Counted from the stretch's first letter, positions 22,851 to 35,150 are shown. The stretch: DNA of 64,000 bases from Calliphora vicina (GCF_958450345.1 NC_088780.1:33813667-33877666); one strand, 5' to 3'. Made by a program: numbers and translations. The notes: generated from the sequence alone by a model not told the origin.

Positions 22851-22989
22851 AAATTTTTTTTTACAAATTCCGTGTTATTGATACCAATGTAAAGTAAAAA
22901 TATAGGAATTCATAAATTAATATGATAATGGACAAATGTTTATATCTACACGTCCGGTTTTATAACAAAATTTTTAATCACATTTTGTA

Positions 22990-23330
22990 AAAACTCTCGT
23001 CAATTCAGCGACGAATTTCATATTTCAGAGCATCAGTTATTTTTGGTTGTTTACGTAAACTCGGTCTTTTAAATGGCCTTAGATTAGAGACAATAGTCGA
23101 ATGGCGTTAAATTACAAGAAAGAGGCGAGAATTAAGGAGATCCGGAAAATTTTCATAAAACAACTGAATTGTTTGAACGGCAGAGAGGGTCATGGCATTA
23201 TCTTGCTGAAATTATAGATCACTGATTTCAACATTAACCAAATGTGGCCACAAAATATCGGTATTCAATGTCAAAGGATGGCAGCTCAATTCTTTTCATT
23301 TCACTTCACATCCTCAATTTTGACCACCAT
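22990..23330 (-). pseudogene. Tc1/mariner-superfamily transposase remnant
   Basis: Minus-strand translation gives, in shifting frames, a typical catalytic C-terminal half: FQQDNA (coding 23194-23211, with the second catalytic Asp), TIQLFYENFPDLLNSR, then SCNLTPFDYCL (compare SCDLTPLDYFLW with the third acidic residue), and PKITDALKYEIRR near 23000-23045. The order and spacing fit IS630/Tc1/mariner transposases of the type also present at 47342-49700. The N-terminal half and terminal repeats were not found. Several frameshifts; dead. Confidence 0.65.
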
Positions 23331-23470
23331 TTACTTTGAGTGATAAATTTCTAACCAATACCACAAGTATATACAAAGATTCGAATAAAATCCGGTTTCC
23401 CAAAAACAAGTACCGCCCTATTATACACACATGCGAATGATTAAACACTTTTGAATATAATTTCTCTTGT

Positions 23471-23494
23471 TTTTTTTTTTTGGGGGGGGGGGGG
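23471..23494. repeat. T-run joined to a 13-G run
   Basis: Eleven T followed by thirteen G, then TTT. Very unusual in this AT-rich window; could be a true low-complexity site or an assembly artefact. Confidence 0.7.
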
Positions 23495-24184
23495 TTTAAA
23501 AGTCATGCACTTTTGTCACACCACAATGAGATGATGACAACTAATTGTTTAATCAAATTGTTTTTATTTATTTATACAATAAAACAATAAAGATAACAAA
23601 AAATTCTAATATAACTTACAAAGATTGAGAGAATTAAAAAAAAACAACTTTCCTATAAATATATTTGCATGTTCTAGCTAAAGATATAAGATAGATTGAT
23701 ATAACCAACCAACAATAAAAGTTATAAATTCAAAATAATATTTTCACAAAACAAATTGAGTTGTTGCACAATTAAATTAAATTGATTTCAATAAAAAACA
23801 CAATCATCTAGATGCAAACTAATAATGGATGGACATTTGAAAACATAAAATGAAGTGAATGAATGAATGGACAATGAAGACCCAAGCAAATGTAAAGATG
23901 ATTCAAAGTAGTGACTCAGTGGAGGGAGATGTCGAATGTGAAAAGTTGTAATAACCCAGCAAAGTTTTGGAAACATGCAAGCTAAATAATACCCAGCTGT
24001 AGCAAGTAAAAGTGATTGTATTTCCACCATTAATATGTGACAATAAAATATTTTTTCTGATATAGGGGTTATATAGGGGCTAGGGTCAATTATGGACCGA
24101 TCCTCACAAAAGTTGATAGAAATATTTAGGTATAAAAAATTGTTTATGACCAATATCATCACATTACTAATTAAACTATGCAAC
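23495..24184. other. noncoding stretch, probably HINE-derived at its right end
   Basis: The right part (TATAGGGGCTAGGGTCAATTATGGACCGATCCTCACAAAAG at 24064-24108 region, close to 34395-34425) resembles HINE interior. The 153-codon minus-strand frame 23788-24249 is the longest in the window but has no domain I recognise and runs across this repeat edge, so I do not call it a gene. Confidence 0.4.
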
Positions 24185-25110
24185 AAATGAAGACTTTTGG
24201 AAAAACACAAGATCATGACAGTATAAAATGGTGATTTTCCATCAAGCAAAATAAAAAATTTGAATTAATGTAAAATTTGAACAAATACAGACATCACAAT
24301 AAAATTTGGAAGTAATATAGATCTAAATGTTCTTATGTCAATCACTAATGTTGCCATTCTTTGTTTTCAAACATCGAAATTCGGGGAAAATGTGTTCTAA
24401 AAACTGAGTTTTTTTTAGAAAATAGCCCACTTTGACGTTACTTACAGTATGATAGTAAAAACGTTTTGTATGTATATAAACAATATATAGGGCTATACAA
24501 ATATGACTAGTTTTTGAGGATCGGTGCTATGTGTTTTTAGAATTTTTTACTCAAACATAAAATTTTGTTTCAAAATTGGCCAAGTTTGGATAGGGCTGGG
24601 GGGTACAATGTCCGCTTAAGTTAGTCAAATTTTGCTTTATACGTTTTTTCCTTAAGTTCTCTTTCCAGATCATAAAAAAATGTAAATAATTCCGAAGAAA
24701 ATTAGTTTTTTATAAAAGAAAAATATGGGGTTTTTTTTGGAAAAAAACTTAAAAAACACACGCATACAAAGTTGAAATATATAAAAAGATGCTTCAACTT
24801 TGGATGTGTGTAACTTTTTATAGGGACGAAATAATTATTATCAGGTTGGTTTTATTTTCTTTAGAATTTTATCGCAAATATACATCATATATAAATAACA
24901 AATTTCGACCTTTCGTAGGCCCATCATATATAAAATATAAAAAAAAGATCGAGCAAAATTTAAAAAAAAATTAAACCTAAATATCTCTTGAACTAAAAGA
25001 GATAACCTACATTTTTGTATACATTCTCAAGGACTATCAATATTTTAAATTTCAGCTCATTCGGATCATAAATGGCTTTTTGGCGATTTTTTTTTAAATG
25101 TGTGACATTG
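24185..25110 (-). repeat. dispersed repeat C, - orientation
   Basis: Inverse of the copy at 10660-11740. It shares AAAACTGAGTTTTTTTTAGAAAA, GGATCGGTGCTATGTG, AAACTTTTTATAGGGACGA, and CTCTTGAACTAAAAGAGATAAC near 24985-25010. The left part (AAATTTGAATTAATGTA) also matches 39385-39410. Small frames here (24789-24974) come from the repeat. Confidence 0.7.
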
Positions 25111-25639
25111 AGGGTCTACACACTGATTCCCATTCCGAACACCTCAGCCGAGTAAATAATACAGCACAACGTAGAAGTGAGGACTTGATTATACTATTTT
25201 AACAAAAAATCTTTGTTTTAGCGTCAAAAAATAGTAAAAACGAAAATTGTTAAGGTACAAAGTGATCTTTATGTGCTATTTAGGGTGACTAGACACGTTC
25301 AGAATGCATTGATATGTTCTCAAGAGTTGTTCAACTTTACCGTAGCTACAACTATGCTAAATATTGTTATTGAAAAATTAGGAGACCCTGGAAGTTATTC
25401 TAAGAAAAGTAAAAAAAAAAAATTTTTCTTCCTACATTTTTTCAACAAAAGTGCACGAAAAAGCTATTTTTTGGAAAAAAATTTTAACAAAATGTATTTG
25501 GCGGACTCTTAGCTATATTATTGCCATATAAAGTTAAACCGTATCACAAAGTCTGAATTAGCTGTTAACTAAAAACTGATGACACCTTTTTTAGAGACCC
25601 CACTGATTTTCTGAAACTTTGGGGGCCCATAAAAAAAAT

Positions 25640-26095
25640 CGGTCACCAAAATGCACAAACTGAGTATAGGGTTTTACTACCCTTTGGTAGTAGAGTCGAA
25701 CCTATATCATAATACAATTATGAACGTGAAATCATTTTCTGAGGGGGACTTTGTATGGGGACTAGGAACAAATGTTGCCCATTTTTGTTATACTTTCTGT
25801 ATAATTTCAGAGTACTTAGAATATCAAAAAATCCATTTTAAAAATAATCGAAAAAGTACATTTTGTTCTGCGACTCCTCAGATAGTAATTGTGGAAAATT
25901 TCAGCCATCTAGCTCCTTTGGTGAGGGCCCTATAGTGTTTTAAATAGACGGACACATTAACGGACGCAGCCAGATCATTTTAGGATCTCATGAGAACCTT
26001 TGTAGATCTCCGATGAATATTTCGATGTGTTACAAACGGAATGACAAACTCAATTACCCCCAATCTTTTTGGATGGGGGATATAAAAATATGCAG
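25640..26095 (-). mobile_element. HINE (DINE-1-like) 5' part
   Basis: Read on the minus strand it starts near 26090 with a TATATCCCCCATCC hairpin-like head, then GTTTGTCATTCCGTTTGTAACA, a GTCC-type block (inverse of GACGGACACATTAACGGACG at 25950-25970), GGAGCTAGATGGCTGAAATTT, and CCCATACAAAGTCCCCCTCAG. It parallels 36975-37290 in the other orientation. The hairpin relic at 5966-6025 shares the GTTCTGCG.CTCCTCA piece. The frame 25651-25935 lies wholly in it and is not a gene. Confidence 0.65.
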
Positions 26096-26703
26096 TAAAG
26101 ATGCCTTCCTAAAAGCCTTGTTTTGCAGACATAAGGACAACTAGCCGCATTGCAAAATCTTTTCAATTTTACTCAGACAGCCAAGGAACTCCTGACAGAA
26201 GCGCTACCTAAGAAGGCATTCTAGAAGGCCTGTAAGAAGACCTGCCGCCATAATGCTTCATATAATGCCTACATAAGAAGTTCTATTAAAAGGCCAACAA
26301 ATTAAAGGCGAATTGAAGGTCTGCTGAAGCAAATTTTTAAAGATTTATTCTTAATGAAGTCAGCATAAAACCTTAAGAATGAACTTTAAAGTTTAACGTG
26401 TGTCGTTTTATATATAAAAAACTACTTCACGCGAACTTCAAAACATCAAATGTTATAAAAGACTAAACTTTTTAGAGAATTTTGGACCTTCTATAGAGCA
26501 AACTAAATCTTATTATATAGAGACAACTTATAGGAATAATTGCAAAACCTATCATGTAGGAATTTTAAATAAATACCTAATTTTGTAATGCAATTTGCAA
26601 AGTGTAAGGATTTTTTAGAATGAGTAGCAAAGCTCTTCTAGTACATCTTCTGCAAGTAGGCAGATTAGGATGAGTATCACATATTCTAGGTCTTTTAGAA
26701 GGC

Positions 26704-26945
26704 TTAGTCTTACACCCACCTTAAAGTATACCGATCGACTCAGAATCACTTTATGAGTCGATTAAGCGATGTCCGTCCGTCCATCTGGCTGCCTGTCCAT
26801 AATTGGTCATAGCTCCCATAGAAGGCCGAAAATCACTCACGAAAAGAAATTATTGTAATTTTAAAAGAAAAATGTTATTGCTCATTTACTTAGTGTAGGA
26901 TATTATATGGTCGGGCTTGACTGACCATAATTTCTTACTTGTTTT
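26704..26945 (+). mobile_element. HINE subfamily A, internally deleted
   Basis: Contains TTACACCCACCTTAAAGTATACCGATCGACT, AGTCGATTAAGCGATGTCCGTCCGT and, after a large internal deletion, ATAATTGGTCATAGCTCCCAT and the 3' end GTGTAGGATATTATATGGTCGGGCTTGACTGACCATAATTTCTTACTTGTTTTT (26893-26945). Same family as 37868-38607. The final hairpin and CTTACTTGT tail are intact; the first ~60 bp are missing. Confidence 0.75.
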
Positions 26946-27751
26946 TAGCTCATTTTGCTGGGTAAAAATTTAACCAGATATACAATTTGGTATCCTACAA
27001 ACTAACTCCACATAACCAATACAGTTTTATTGTATTTTAAAGATTCTTTGTTTAATACGAATACTTAAAATTGTGTAAGTCTGAGCATGAGTTCTTTTAT
27101 TCTTATAATTTCATTCTAAAAATGCAAATAAATCATTGAAGTGTTTTAGGTTGCACCATTGAAATTGAAATAATTTTCTTTACAGTCGACTCCATGTCTG
27201 TCTGTTTTTGCAGTTTTGTTAACAATACAATTTATTGTTTTGCTAAGAAGTAAGATTAAATATCTTAAATGAAAACAATTGCATTTATATGTATATCTAT
27301 GTACTTGTATTTTTTTAACACAAACTACAATGGATCTAAGGGATTTAGTCAAATCTTGAGTAGTAAGTAAGTACAAGTATTATTGATTTATATAGATTAA
27401 ATTTATTTGTTTAATATTAGTAAAAGAGAAGAAGTAATCATCAAGTATTTATAAGACATTAGGATTAAAGAAACAAAACTATTTCTTTGGAAAAATATTA
27501 GATGAATAACTTTAAAGTAAATGCGTTAATACTAATAATAACTAAACATTATGTTTTGATTTCAAAGTATGTCACGTTCGCTATCGTTAATGTAGCTTTT
27601 ATCGAAAACAAAGGATTTTATTATTTTAACATGCATATTTAGATGGGTAAAACGTGTACCGAAAGTAGAAGGGAAAGTGTTTAAGGAGATCCACTAAATT
27701 TTAAAGTTTAAAGATCCACTAATGTTTAAAGAATAAGTAGCGCCATAGAAA
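26946..27751. other. AT-rich noncoding stretch
   Basis: No gene or element recognised. Confidence 0.4.
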
Positions 27752-28255
27752 GAAAAACAAGTAAGAGAGCTATATTTGGCTGTACCGGATCTTGTATAGC
27801 CTTCACCAAAGCATACTTTAAAATAAAGATTGAAAATATTTTTTTAAAATTTTTGGGTAAATCTTTCTCGATTATGACGTTGGAAAGGTCTTTGAAATAT
27901 ATATCATTGGATATCCATGTTGCATATATTAATGACTTACTAATCCAGATATACATAGATCACAAAAATAGGTAAAAAATCGGGGTTCTTGTGTTTTTTT
28001 TTTTGCATTTATCTCAGCCATTTGTGGGCCGATTTTCTCGATTAGAAATGCTAGCCGAAACCGGACTAAATGTATGTAAGTTTATTGTGAGGCTACGAAA
28101 AGTTGAATTCAACATACAGACGGACAGACCGACCGACATGGCTACATGGACTCCGCTATCTATAATGATCCTAAATATATATACTTTATGGGGTCGCAAA
28201 TGAAAAATGTAGAAATTACAAACGGAATGCCAAACTAATACATACCCTTGCCAAG
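27752..28255 (-). mobile_element. HINE subfamily B, near complete
   Basis: Plus-strand left edge ACAAGTAAGAGAGCTATATT plus hairpin TTGGCTGTACCGGA is the inverse of a HINE 3' end. The right part, read inverted, gives GGGTATGTATTAGTTTGGCA, GACCCCATAAAGTATATATA, and GCCATGTCGGTCGGTCTGTCCG, closely like the DINE-1 5' block of fruit flies (from memory). No coding. Frames 27991-28203 and 28014-28199 are antisense shadows of each other in the GTCC block. Confidence 0.75.
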
Positions 28256-29322
28256 GACAAACAACTGAGCTTTATATTTAAAATCAAACACTGGGAGAAG
28301 CCCTTGTCACTCATTGTGAAGGGTATAATTATGCTAAGTACAAAACAAAAGAAGTCTGAGCTTTATACTAAAAAGCAAACATTGGAAAAACCGTAAAGAT
28401 GGCAGAAAATGGATTACCAGTGTTCATAGTAAAAATTATTAAAGCGGTATATGAAATGTATGTCGAACTAACGCTATAAACTTGTAGCGTTATGAAAGTC
28501 AATAGCTACACATAACAACTATCCACTAGCCATATTATTCTACTTTAGCTTAAAGATTATTGGAGTTTTCTTGATGCAATCTGTTTTTTGTCGCGTTCTG
28601 GTTCCCATGTTTATTGCTAATATATTGGAACCAACAAAATCTACCTTTTACACCATAGTGCTAATAAAATTGTAACGAAAAATGAAATATGAAAAATAAT
28701 TTTTATTTAGTTGCACTTTAAAGAAAATTTTAAAAATTCTGTTTTATTGTAGTCTAGTTTTTGGAGGATAGTTTTTCTCGATCACTTCGTTTTAGTGAAA
28801 TAACGATATTCTTAAAGATAAAGCTTCAAGACACCATAATTATGTTCTAATTAACCCATATTTAAAATTATTTCTTTTTAGTTATAGATATGAGTTTTAC
28901 ATTTAAATCTGTAAAAATCGTTTGGAAAATGGCTTAGTTACGTTATTTTAAAGTCAAGATGCTCTCCATCTAAAGCATAATACTATCAATTATGTTTTGT
29001 TTAAAAAAAAAAAATCCAGAATACTAAAATTAGTATAACTCATTCATTTTTCAATAGATTACTTGGAAAACTAATTTGTTATTATTTCAATAAAATAAGA
29101 TCTTGAAAAATATTAAAATTCTATTAAAAACTTTATTTTTTGAAACTTTAACGACCGTAACCGATTTTTAAAAAAACTTTCATCCTTTTGAAAGGTAAAA
29201 CATATACCTTTTCCAAAACAACATAACCCATATTCTCATTATTTTGGACTTAAAATTGTATGTAATTTTTTTTTAATTTTTAGACAAATTTTTTCAATTA
29301 TTTTAGCTTCTTTAAAATTATA
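28256..29322. other. AT-rich noncoding stretch
   Basis: No gene or element recognised; many A/T runs. Confidence 0.4.
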
Positions 29323-29647
29323 CAGCCTAACTACAAGTCCATTTTAAATCCATAAAGTTAACTATTATTTAAAATTTCGTACCATAAAACAAATTTCAAA
29401 TATAATCTAGAATGTTGTTTTATTATTTTAAAATAAGCTTTTTGTATTGAACTTTGATGTTTTATTTTTGTTTTTTTTAATTTTTTTATTTACATTCATT
29501 GAAAAATATTTTCATTTATTTGAATGTATGAGTCGGAAAACGTTTTAAAAGCTTTTTTAAAATATTTATTTTGATATGAAAAAAACAAAAGTTCTATTTT
29601 AAAATTCGAATTTATCACAAATTAAAATTCCTTTAATAGTTAGGCTG
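29323..29647. mobile_element. CAGCCTAAC-ended MITE, copy 2
   Basis: Ends CAGCCTAACTAC and, inverted, CAGCCTAACTAT. The left 140 bp match copy 1 at 22677-22850; about 150 bp of extra AT-rich DNA separates this from the right end. Both copies stop at the same bases. Confidence 0.7.
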
Positions 29648-31701
29648 AAAAGTTCTATTTTAAAATAAAGTCAACTTTAACAAAAGTGAACTGTACAATT
29701 TATTACGTTCATTATTTATATTTAAAAAAATGTGTTTTTTTTTTGCTACTCTAATTGTTGTTATAATATTTCTCAGCTTCCAACTTAAATTTTAATTCAT
29801 AAGAAATCAAATTAATTTGATTCATTCTAAAGCTTTTTGATTGTAATAAAATTCAATAATTTATTAATTAATTCACAATAAAATCAACATTTGAATGGTT
29901 AAAATTTCGTTAATACAAATCTAATCCAAGTTGCATTAATCTCACTAAAACTAGTTACAGGTAATGACTTAAATAATTCATTGATTGTTAGGTCTCTCAA
30001 AAGCCGTTAACAGTTAAAATGGAATGTGCTCATGCAAATTACTAGAAAGTAAGAAGTTATATAACAGATAATAAATAAATCATTACACGATTACTTCTAA
30101 GTAATGCAGAAGGTATGTAGTATTCATTGTAAAGTAAGTTAAAGAGTAATTGCATGACATTACCAAGTTTTTTCTGAGTAGTTTTTTTAAATTTTCAAAC
30201 CAGCTAAGTTTTTGATAAATTGTCTATCTAAAGCCATCATCGTTACCTATAATTTGGCATGTCATGATTGCAAGAAATTCATTACTGATTTCGTGCGCAA
30301 CTTGTGGCACTGTCTAATGCATTTTGAAAATGACACACACAACTAATATTCCGGTGAAAAATTACAAGGCATTAATCTAACGAAACAAACTAATAAGGCA
30401 TGCAATGCAATATTCTTTCAACTTAAAAATATAACATTAAAATTACAACAAAAAAAATAAATAAATATATTAAAGTGATGGAAAAACCCCCAGACAAAAA
30501 AGTCCTTGATGACCAAAGCACCAAAGCTTTTTTGTTAATAAAAATTTGTCATTGAATGCACATACGGCTGGTGTACACTCTTTTTTAATATTTTTGATGT
30601 TTTTTTTCTGTTATTTTTAAATTGCAACTACACTAAAAGATCTGTGCTAAAAGATAAAGTTCTAATGGACAATTATAGAGAAAATGTTCACTCGCCATCA
30701 TAAATGACATTAGACGGTCACGACGTTAAACTTCTAGTATGTGCCCTAGCTTAACAAACGGACATATAAATAAATAAAATATTTTTTGACATGATACCTT
30801 ACAGTATATAAGATATTATTATTGTATTGGTCATATAAAACAAATGACCTGATACACTCACAAACAAAAGACATATGTACATTCATAGTTATTGGGCCGT
30901 TATTAAGTTAAAAGCTACGACATGTCCTTTTTTTAATTGTGTGTATTCTAAAACCTTCCAACAGGCGACATTTTTATTAAGATTATTTTTGTTTTTGCTT
31001 AATATTGCTTTAATTTATTATTGTCCTTTTTGGTTTTTGGTTTAATACACATGCAAGTATCATAGTAATCAATTTCCCTCCAACATTCTTACCCATACAA
31101 AACATGTTTATGCATGTTTTATTAAGGAATATAATTTTTTTTAATAACAAATATGGAAGGAAGTGAGCAAGGAAGGCATTTAAAGGTGTAATTGTAATAA
31201 GTATAAAGTTATATTATCTCAAGGTAATATCGTGTCAAAAGTTAATTGTCTAAACATATGTCTAATAAGTATTTCATACAATAGATTTAAATGTGGTTAT
31301 GTCGAGGTGGTATTTTTTGTTGGATTTTAATAAATTTATTAAAGTTCTATAGAAAAATAAAACTGATCAAATAAAGTATGTACTCAATTTGTTAGCCCGA
31401 AAAACTTTTTATTTTAAAATAATAAATTAGTTTGGCCTTTGACTTTTCGGCAGGAACTTCTAAACTTTACAGTTGTTGGGTAATATAATATGGGGAATTT
31501 TTAAAAAGTCATAGGTAATTTTCTAACATTATTTTACTACATATTACCTCCAAAGTTTCAAAAGAATTAATTTTTAATTAAGTTTTCAAAATTAAATTAA
31601 ATTTTTTTCACTTAATCATTCCATTAAATAAGTAACAACATTATGAATTAATTCATTGTCCTAAATCCTTGATACTTCAAAGGTGTTGAATTCATATAAG
31701 T
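29648..31701. other. AT-rich noncoding stretch
   Basis: No gene recognised. Parts near 29760-29960 and 31500-31690 have AATTAATTTGATTCA-type repeats like those at 36320-36760 and 60480-60930. Confidence 0.4.
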
Positions 31702-31835
31702 AATTTTTTGGGGGTTACGGAACAGACGGATATGTCTATATCGACTTTGCTATCTAGAACGATCCAGAATATATAAACATTATCAGTTCGCAAATGAAAA
31801 AAATTAGATCTTACAAACTTATATATAGGTTTAAA
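31702..31835 (-). mobile_element. HINE subfamily B, 5' fragment
   Basis: Matches the right part of 27752-28255: ACAGACGGATATGTCTATATCGACTTTGCTATCT, GATCCAGAATATATAAACATTAT, and TCGCAAATGAAAAA. Only the 5' ~130 bp remain. Confidence 0.6.
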
Positions 31836-32487
31836 GTCATAACAATATTTACACAGGGTCTCAATGACCCTTTAAATTTCATATGATATTTTTAAAAAAT
31901 TTCGAACCTCCGTAGGCCTGCCATATCTAAAAAACCAAAAAAGATTGAGCAGAATTGAAAAATAAATAAACCTAAATATCTATTGAACTAAAAGAGATAA
32001 CTTTCAGAAATATGCATGTTTTTTGTAGATCTCCTTAAGTGCTATTTATATTTTAAATTTCAGCTCATTAGAATCACAGTTGGATTTTTGGTGATTTTTT
32101 TAAAAAATGTGAGACCCGAGATTGAGTGTAAATTTGCTAATTAGACGTAAATGGTTTTATTTACAACTTTTGTATCTTTAGTGACCTCCACTGAATTTTG
32201 CGCAAACAATTTTGGGAGAATAATTTAATCCTTAAATGTCCTTTTTTAAAGGACCTCTTTTAATTTTCTCGAAAAAAGCGTAAAATTGAACCCTAAAGAG
32301 AGGAGCTAGAGGGTTAGGATCTTCCACAAAAATAATCCCCATAAAATTCCACAATATAACTCTGACAATAAGAATTCTCTCAGACATTAACTTACAACAT
32401 TTTTTTCATTTATTATAATGCTCCCTTCGAAATTAAAACTTTGACCCACTATTCTGTTCCATTCGAAAAGTCTTCATTTGTTGAACA
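31836..32487 (-). repeat. dispersed repeat C, - orientation, with outer end
   Basis: Carries ATCTATTGAACTAAAAGAGATAAC, the GTGAGACC block, TCTCTCAGACATTAACTTACAACA and CCCTTCGAAATTAAAACTTTGACCCACTATTCTGTTCC, and stops at TGTTGAACAGTG (32478-32489), the apparent element terminus. It abuts repeat D. Confidence 0.7.
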
Positions 32488-32489
32488 GT

Positions 32490-33235
32490 GTAATTAGTCG
32501 TTAGTCGACCGAGAGCCGAAACAATTATTTCGTCGGATTTGTAGTGATTAGCTAGTCATAGACAATAAGTTGTAGTAAGCCGATGAGGGCTGATGAATTT
32601 ATCTCCTCGGATTGCATTAGAGTGTCCAAAAAACCGGCAAATTTAGTTAACCGGTTTATAATAAATTATTATTTAATATGAAAAAGGTATACTTAAATTT
32701 ATTCTTTTTTGGACGCTAATAGGAAATATGTTAAGAATTGTGCACTAAATCTTCGGAAATTTAGCGTTTTTGAATTCATAAGACTCTATCTTTATGCAAT
32801 TATTTTATACATTTTACGAAATATTGTCAAATGATATAATTTTCTATAAAATAAATCAATATTTTTAAAAATTTTATCGAAGTTTTTCATAAATATGTTT
32901 GAACGAGCTATAGAAAAGATATGTCATTAAAACCGGTTAACCGTCTTACAAAAAACGGTTTTTCAAAAATCCGAAAAAAATAACCGAAACCGGTGGATGA
33001 ACAAAGATGAAAAAAACGGTTAACCTGTTTTTGGTTTTGGATACTCTAGACTGCATCCATTAGCATCAATTAGTCGTTAGTCGACCGAGAGCCGAAGCGT
33101 TTATCTTGTCGAATCCTCGATTAAAAACTTCGCCCATTAACAAACATATCCCAAAGATGCAAGACAGCTATGTGGTAAAGAAAATTTCAAAGGAAGCAGA
33201 CCTTTGAAGAACCTGGACAAACTAGGCATATCAAA
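32490..33235. repeat. Dispersed repeat D, copy 2
   Basis: Same modules as 2330-3135: AATTAGTCGTTAGTCGACCG, CAATAAGTTGTAGTAAGCCG, ATCTCCTCGGATTGCAT, and the tail CGCCCATTAACAAACATAT. It is split by the hAT-type MITE at 32618-33048. Together the two copies show a family with three or so internal units. Identity unknown. Confidence 0.7.
32618..33048. mobile_element. hAT-type MITE with 8-bp target duplication
   Basis: Ends TAGAGTGTCCAAAA and, inverted, TAGAGTATCCAAAA, 431 bp apart. Flanks are GATTGCAT (32610-32617) and GACTGCAT (33049-33056), an 8-bp duplication with one change; removing the element rejoins the repeat D phrase TTGCATCCATTAG. Subterminal AACCGGTT motifs are repeated inside both ends (32645-32660 and 32930-33025). 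No coding frame. Confidence 0.78.
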
Positions 33236-34303
33236 AACAGTATCACACAAGTTGGGTAATATTTTATATTTAATTACGAAGTTATAATCAATTCCATTTG
33301 ACTGTGATAATAATTTTGCAATTTTCATCAAAAGTGGACTTAGTACGTTTGCTAACTAAGCTAACTGTTAATGTAATTATCACCGGTATCAATAGCACTT
33401 CTGTTACAATTAATTTTTGGCTAGGTTACGCTGATAAAAGTTACCACAAATTTCCATTAACCATTCTTTTAACATTACAATAACTTTGAAATCCTTAATA
33501 AATAAAATACTATACAAAAATACATATCAATCAATAAAATTATCATAAATATCTAAATAAAAAAACTAAAGATAAGATAGCACAATTAAATTCACAACGA
33601 TAGCCCTAAAACTTAAGTTAAGTACAGGAGAAATATAAAAAAAAATAAACTCCAAAAGGGGTTGGTTGCATTGAAATCTTAATAAAACAAAATACAATAG
33701 AACTTTATCAGAAAAAAGCCAGAAAAAGTAAATAAATATAAAAAAGTATTTACATTTAGGACTTTGTATTTAAGATAAATAAACCAACAGGTATTAGGGA
33801 ACTAAAACTCAACTGTACTTAGTTTTTTTTATTTTTTGTTTTAATAAATATTTGCATTATTACTTGTATTAATAAAAAAATTCTTTTTAATTTTTTTTTG
33901 TTTGTTTTATATATGGAAGAATGGATTTTACTTACTCTTGATTAGATAGGAACAATATATACCGACATATGAATACGAACATATTTATCATAATTATTGA
34001 AATACTTATATACAATATCTGCTACATATTATGAATATAAAAAGGCGTCATGAGCCGTCATTATGAAAATAATCACTCGTCTAAATACTTACCTATGTAT
34101 GTAGAAGTTTAGGATATACTGGTACTCAGTAGAATAGTTTTTCTTTTTAGTTAATATCTTTATTAGCTAAAGTATAATGGAAATAATGCCAATATACCTT
34201 TGAGAACAATGAGTAACAAATGTGGAAATGAATTCTTCAGTAACTCTAAATCAATTGCAACATTCATTAAATTTTATTTTATAAATATTCTACTACTAAT
34301 CTA
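33236..34303. other. AT-rich noncoding stretch
   Basis: No gene or element recognised. Frames 33137-33331 and 33298-33483 partly overlap repeat D and look spurious. Confidence 0.4.
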
Positions 34304-34486
34304 AACAAGTAAGAGTGTTATATTCGTCTGTGCCGTATCTTGAATACCCATCATCAAATATGTTGTGTTGGCCTTTCATGCCATCAAGTCTAGGGTTCGA
34401 TCAATTATCGACCGATCGTCACAAAAGTTGCTAGAAAGATTTTAGTTCATATACAACTATGTTATGACCAATTTCATAACTATATT
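34304..34486 (-). mobile_element. HINE fragment, 3' end
   Basis: Left edge ACAAGTAAGAGTGTTATATTCG with hairpin TTCGTCTGTGCCGTA is the inverse of a HINE 3' end. It continues with GGTTCGATCAATTATCGACCGATCGTCACAAAAG, similar to 24085-24110, and is cut at 34487 by repeat C. Confidence 0.6.
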
Positions 34487-34855
34487 AATAACACTGTCCA
34501 ACAAATTGAGGCTTTTTGATTGGAACAGAATAGCGACCCAATAATTTGAGATAGATAATTTTTGTAGAATAAACTTATAGTCCAGCTGTTTTAATTTTTT
34601 GATTGAAGGAAGCATTATAGTAACTGAGAAAAATGTTGTAAGTTAATGTCCGAGAGAATTCTTATTGTCAGAGTTATATTGTGGGGGTAATTTTTGTGTA
34701 AGATCTTAACCCTCTAGCTCATCTCTTTAGGGGTCAATTTTACCTTCTTTCAAAAAATCAAAAAAATTCCTCTCAAATAGGAAAATTTAAGTGGGGGTCA
34801 CCAAAGATACAAAAGTTGTAAATGAAGCTTTTTACGCTTAATTACACATAACCTG
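34487..34855 (+). repeat. dispersed repeat C, + orientation, with left end
   Basis: Begins with the apparent terminus near ACACTGTCCAACAAATTG (34490-34507), then TTTTTGATTGGAACAGAAT, TAGTCCAGCTG, GTTGTAAGTTAATGTC.GAGAG, and TCACCAAAGATACAAAAGTTG. It stops after CTTAATTACAC. Confidence 0.7.
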
Positions 34856-34985
34856 GGGTTTTATATCAACTTGCGATAATATCAATTAAATACTGACGAG
34901 ATAAATATTGAACATGTAGCATACGATCGCGATCGTTCAATCCATTAAAATGGATCGCAATCCAAATATCACAATATGCCCTTAG

Positions 34986-35144
34986 GACACTGCTACACGT
35001 TCAATATATATTGACCGCAATCCAGTATCGCGATATTTATTGATCGTGTAACATTAAGTATTGATGGATCGCAGAATAGCCTAATATTGTGAAATCTAGA
35101 TTGCGGTCCAAATGTCGCAATATATATTGAACGTGTAGCAGTGA
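34986..35144. mobile_element. short MITE (CACTGCTACACG ends)
   Basis: Inverted ends CACTGCTACACGTTCAATA (from 34988) and its inverse ending CGTGTAGCAGTG at 35143, with ATATATTGA and GACCGCAATC also inverted. CCTTAG is on both sides (34980-34985 and 35145-35150). A related but decayed arm (ATTGAACATGTAGCATACGATCG) lies just left, at 34905-34927. Confidence 0.65.
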
Positions 35145-35150
35145 CCTTAG

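Noticed and set aside
23788..24249. Longest open frame in the window, 153 codons, minus strand
   Set aside because: No recognisable domain, hydrophobic low-complexity composition, and it runs into a HINE-like repeat edge; expected by chance in 64 kb.
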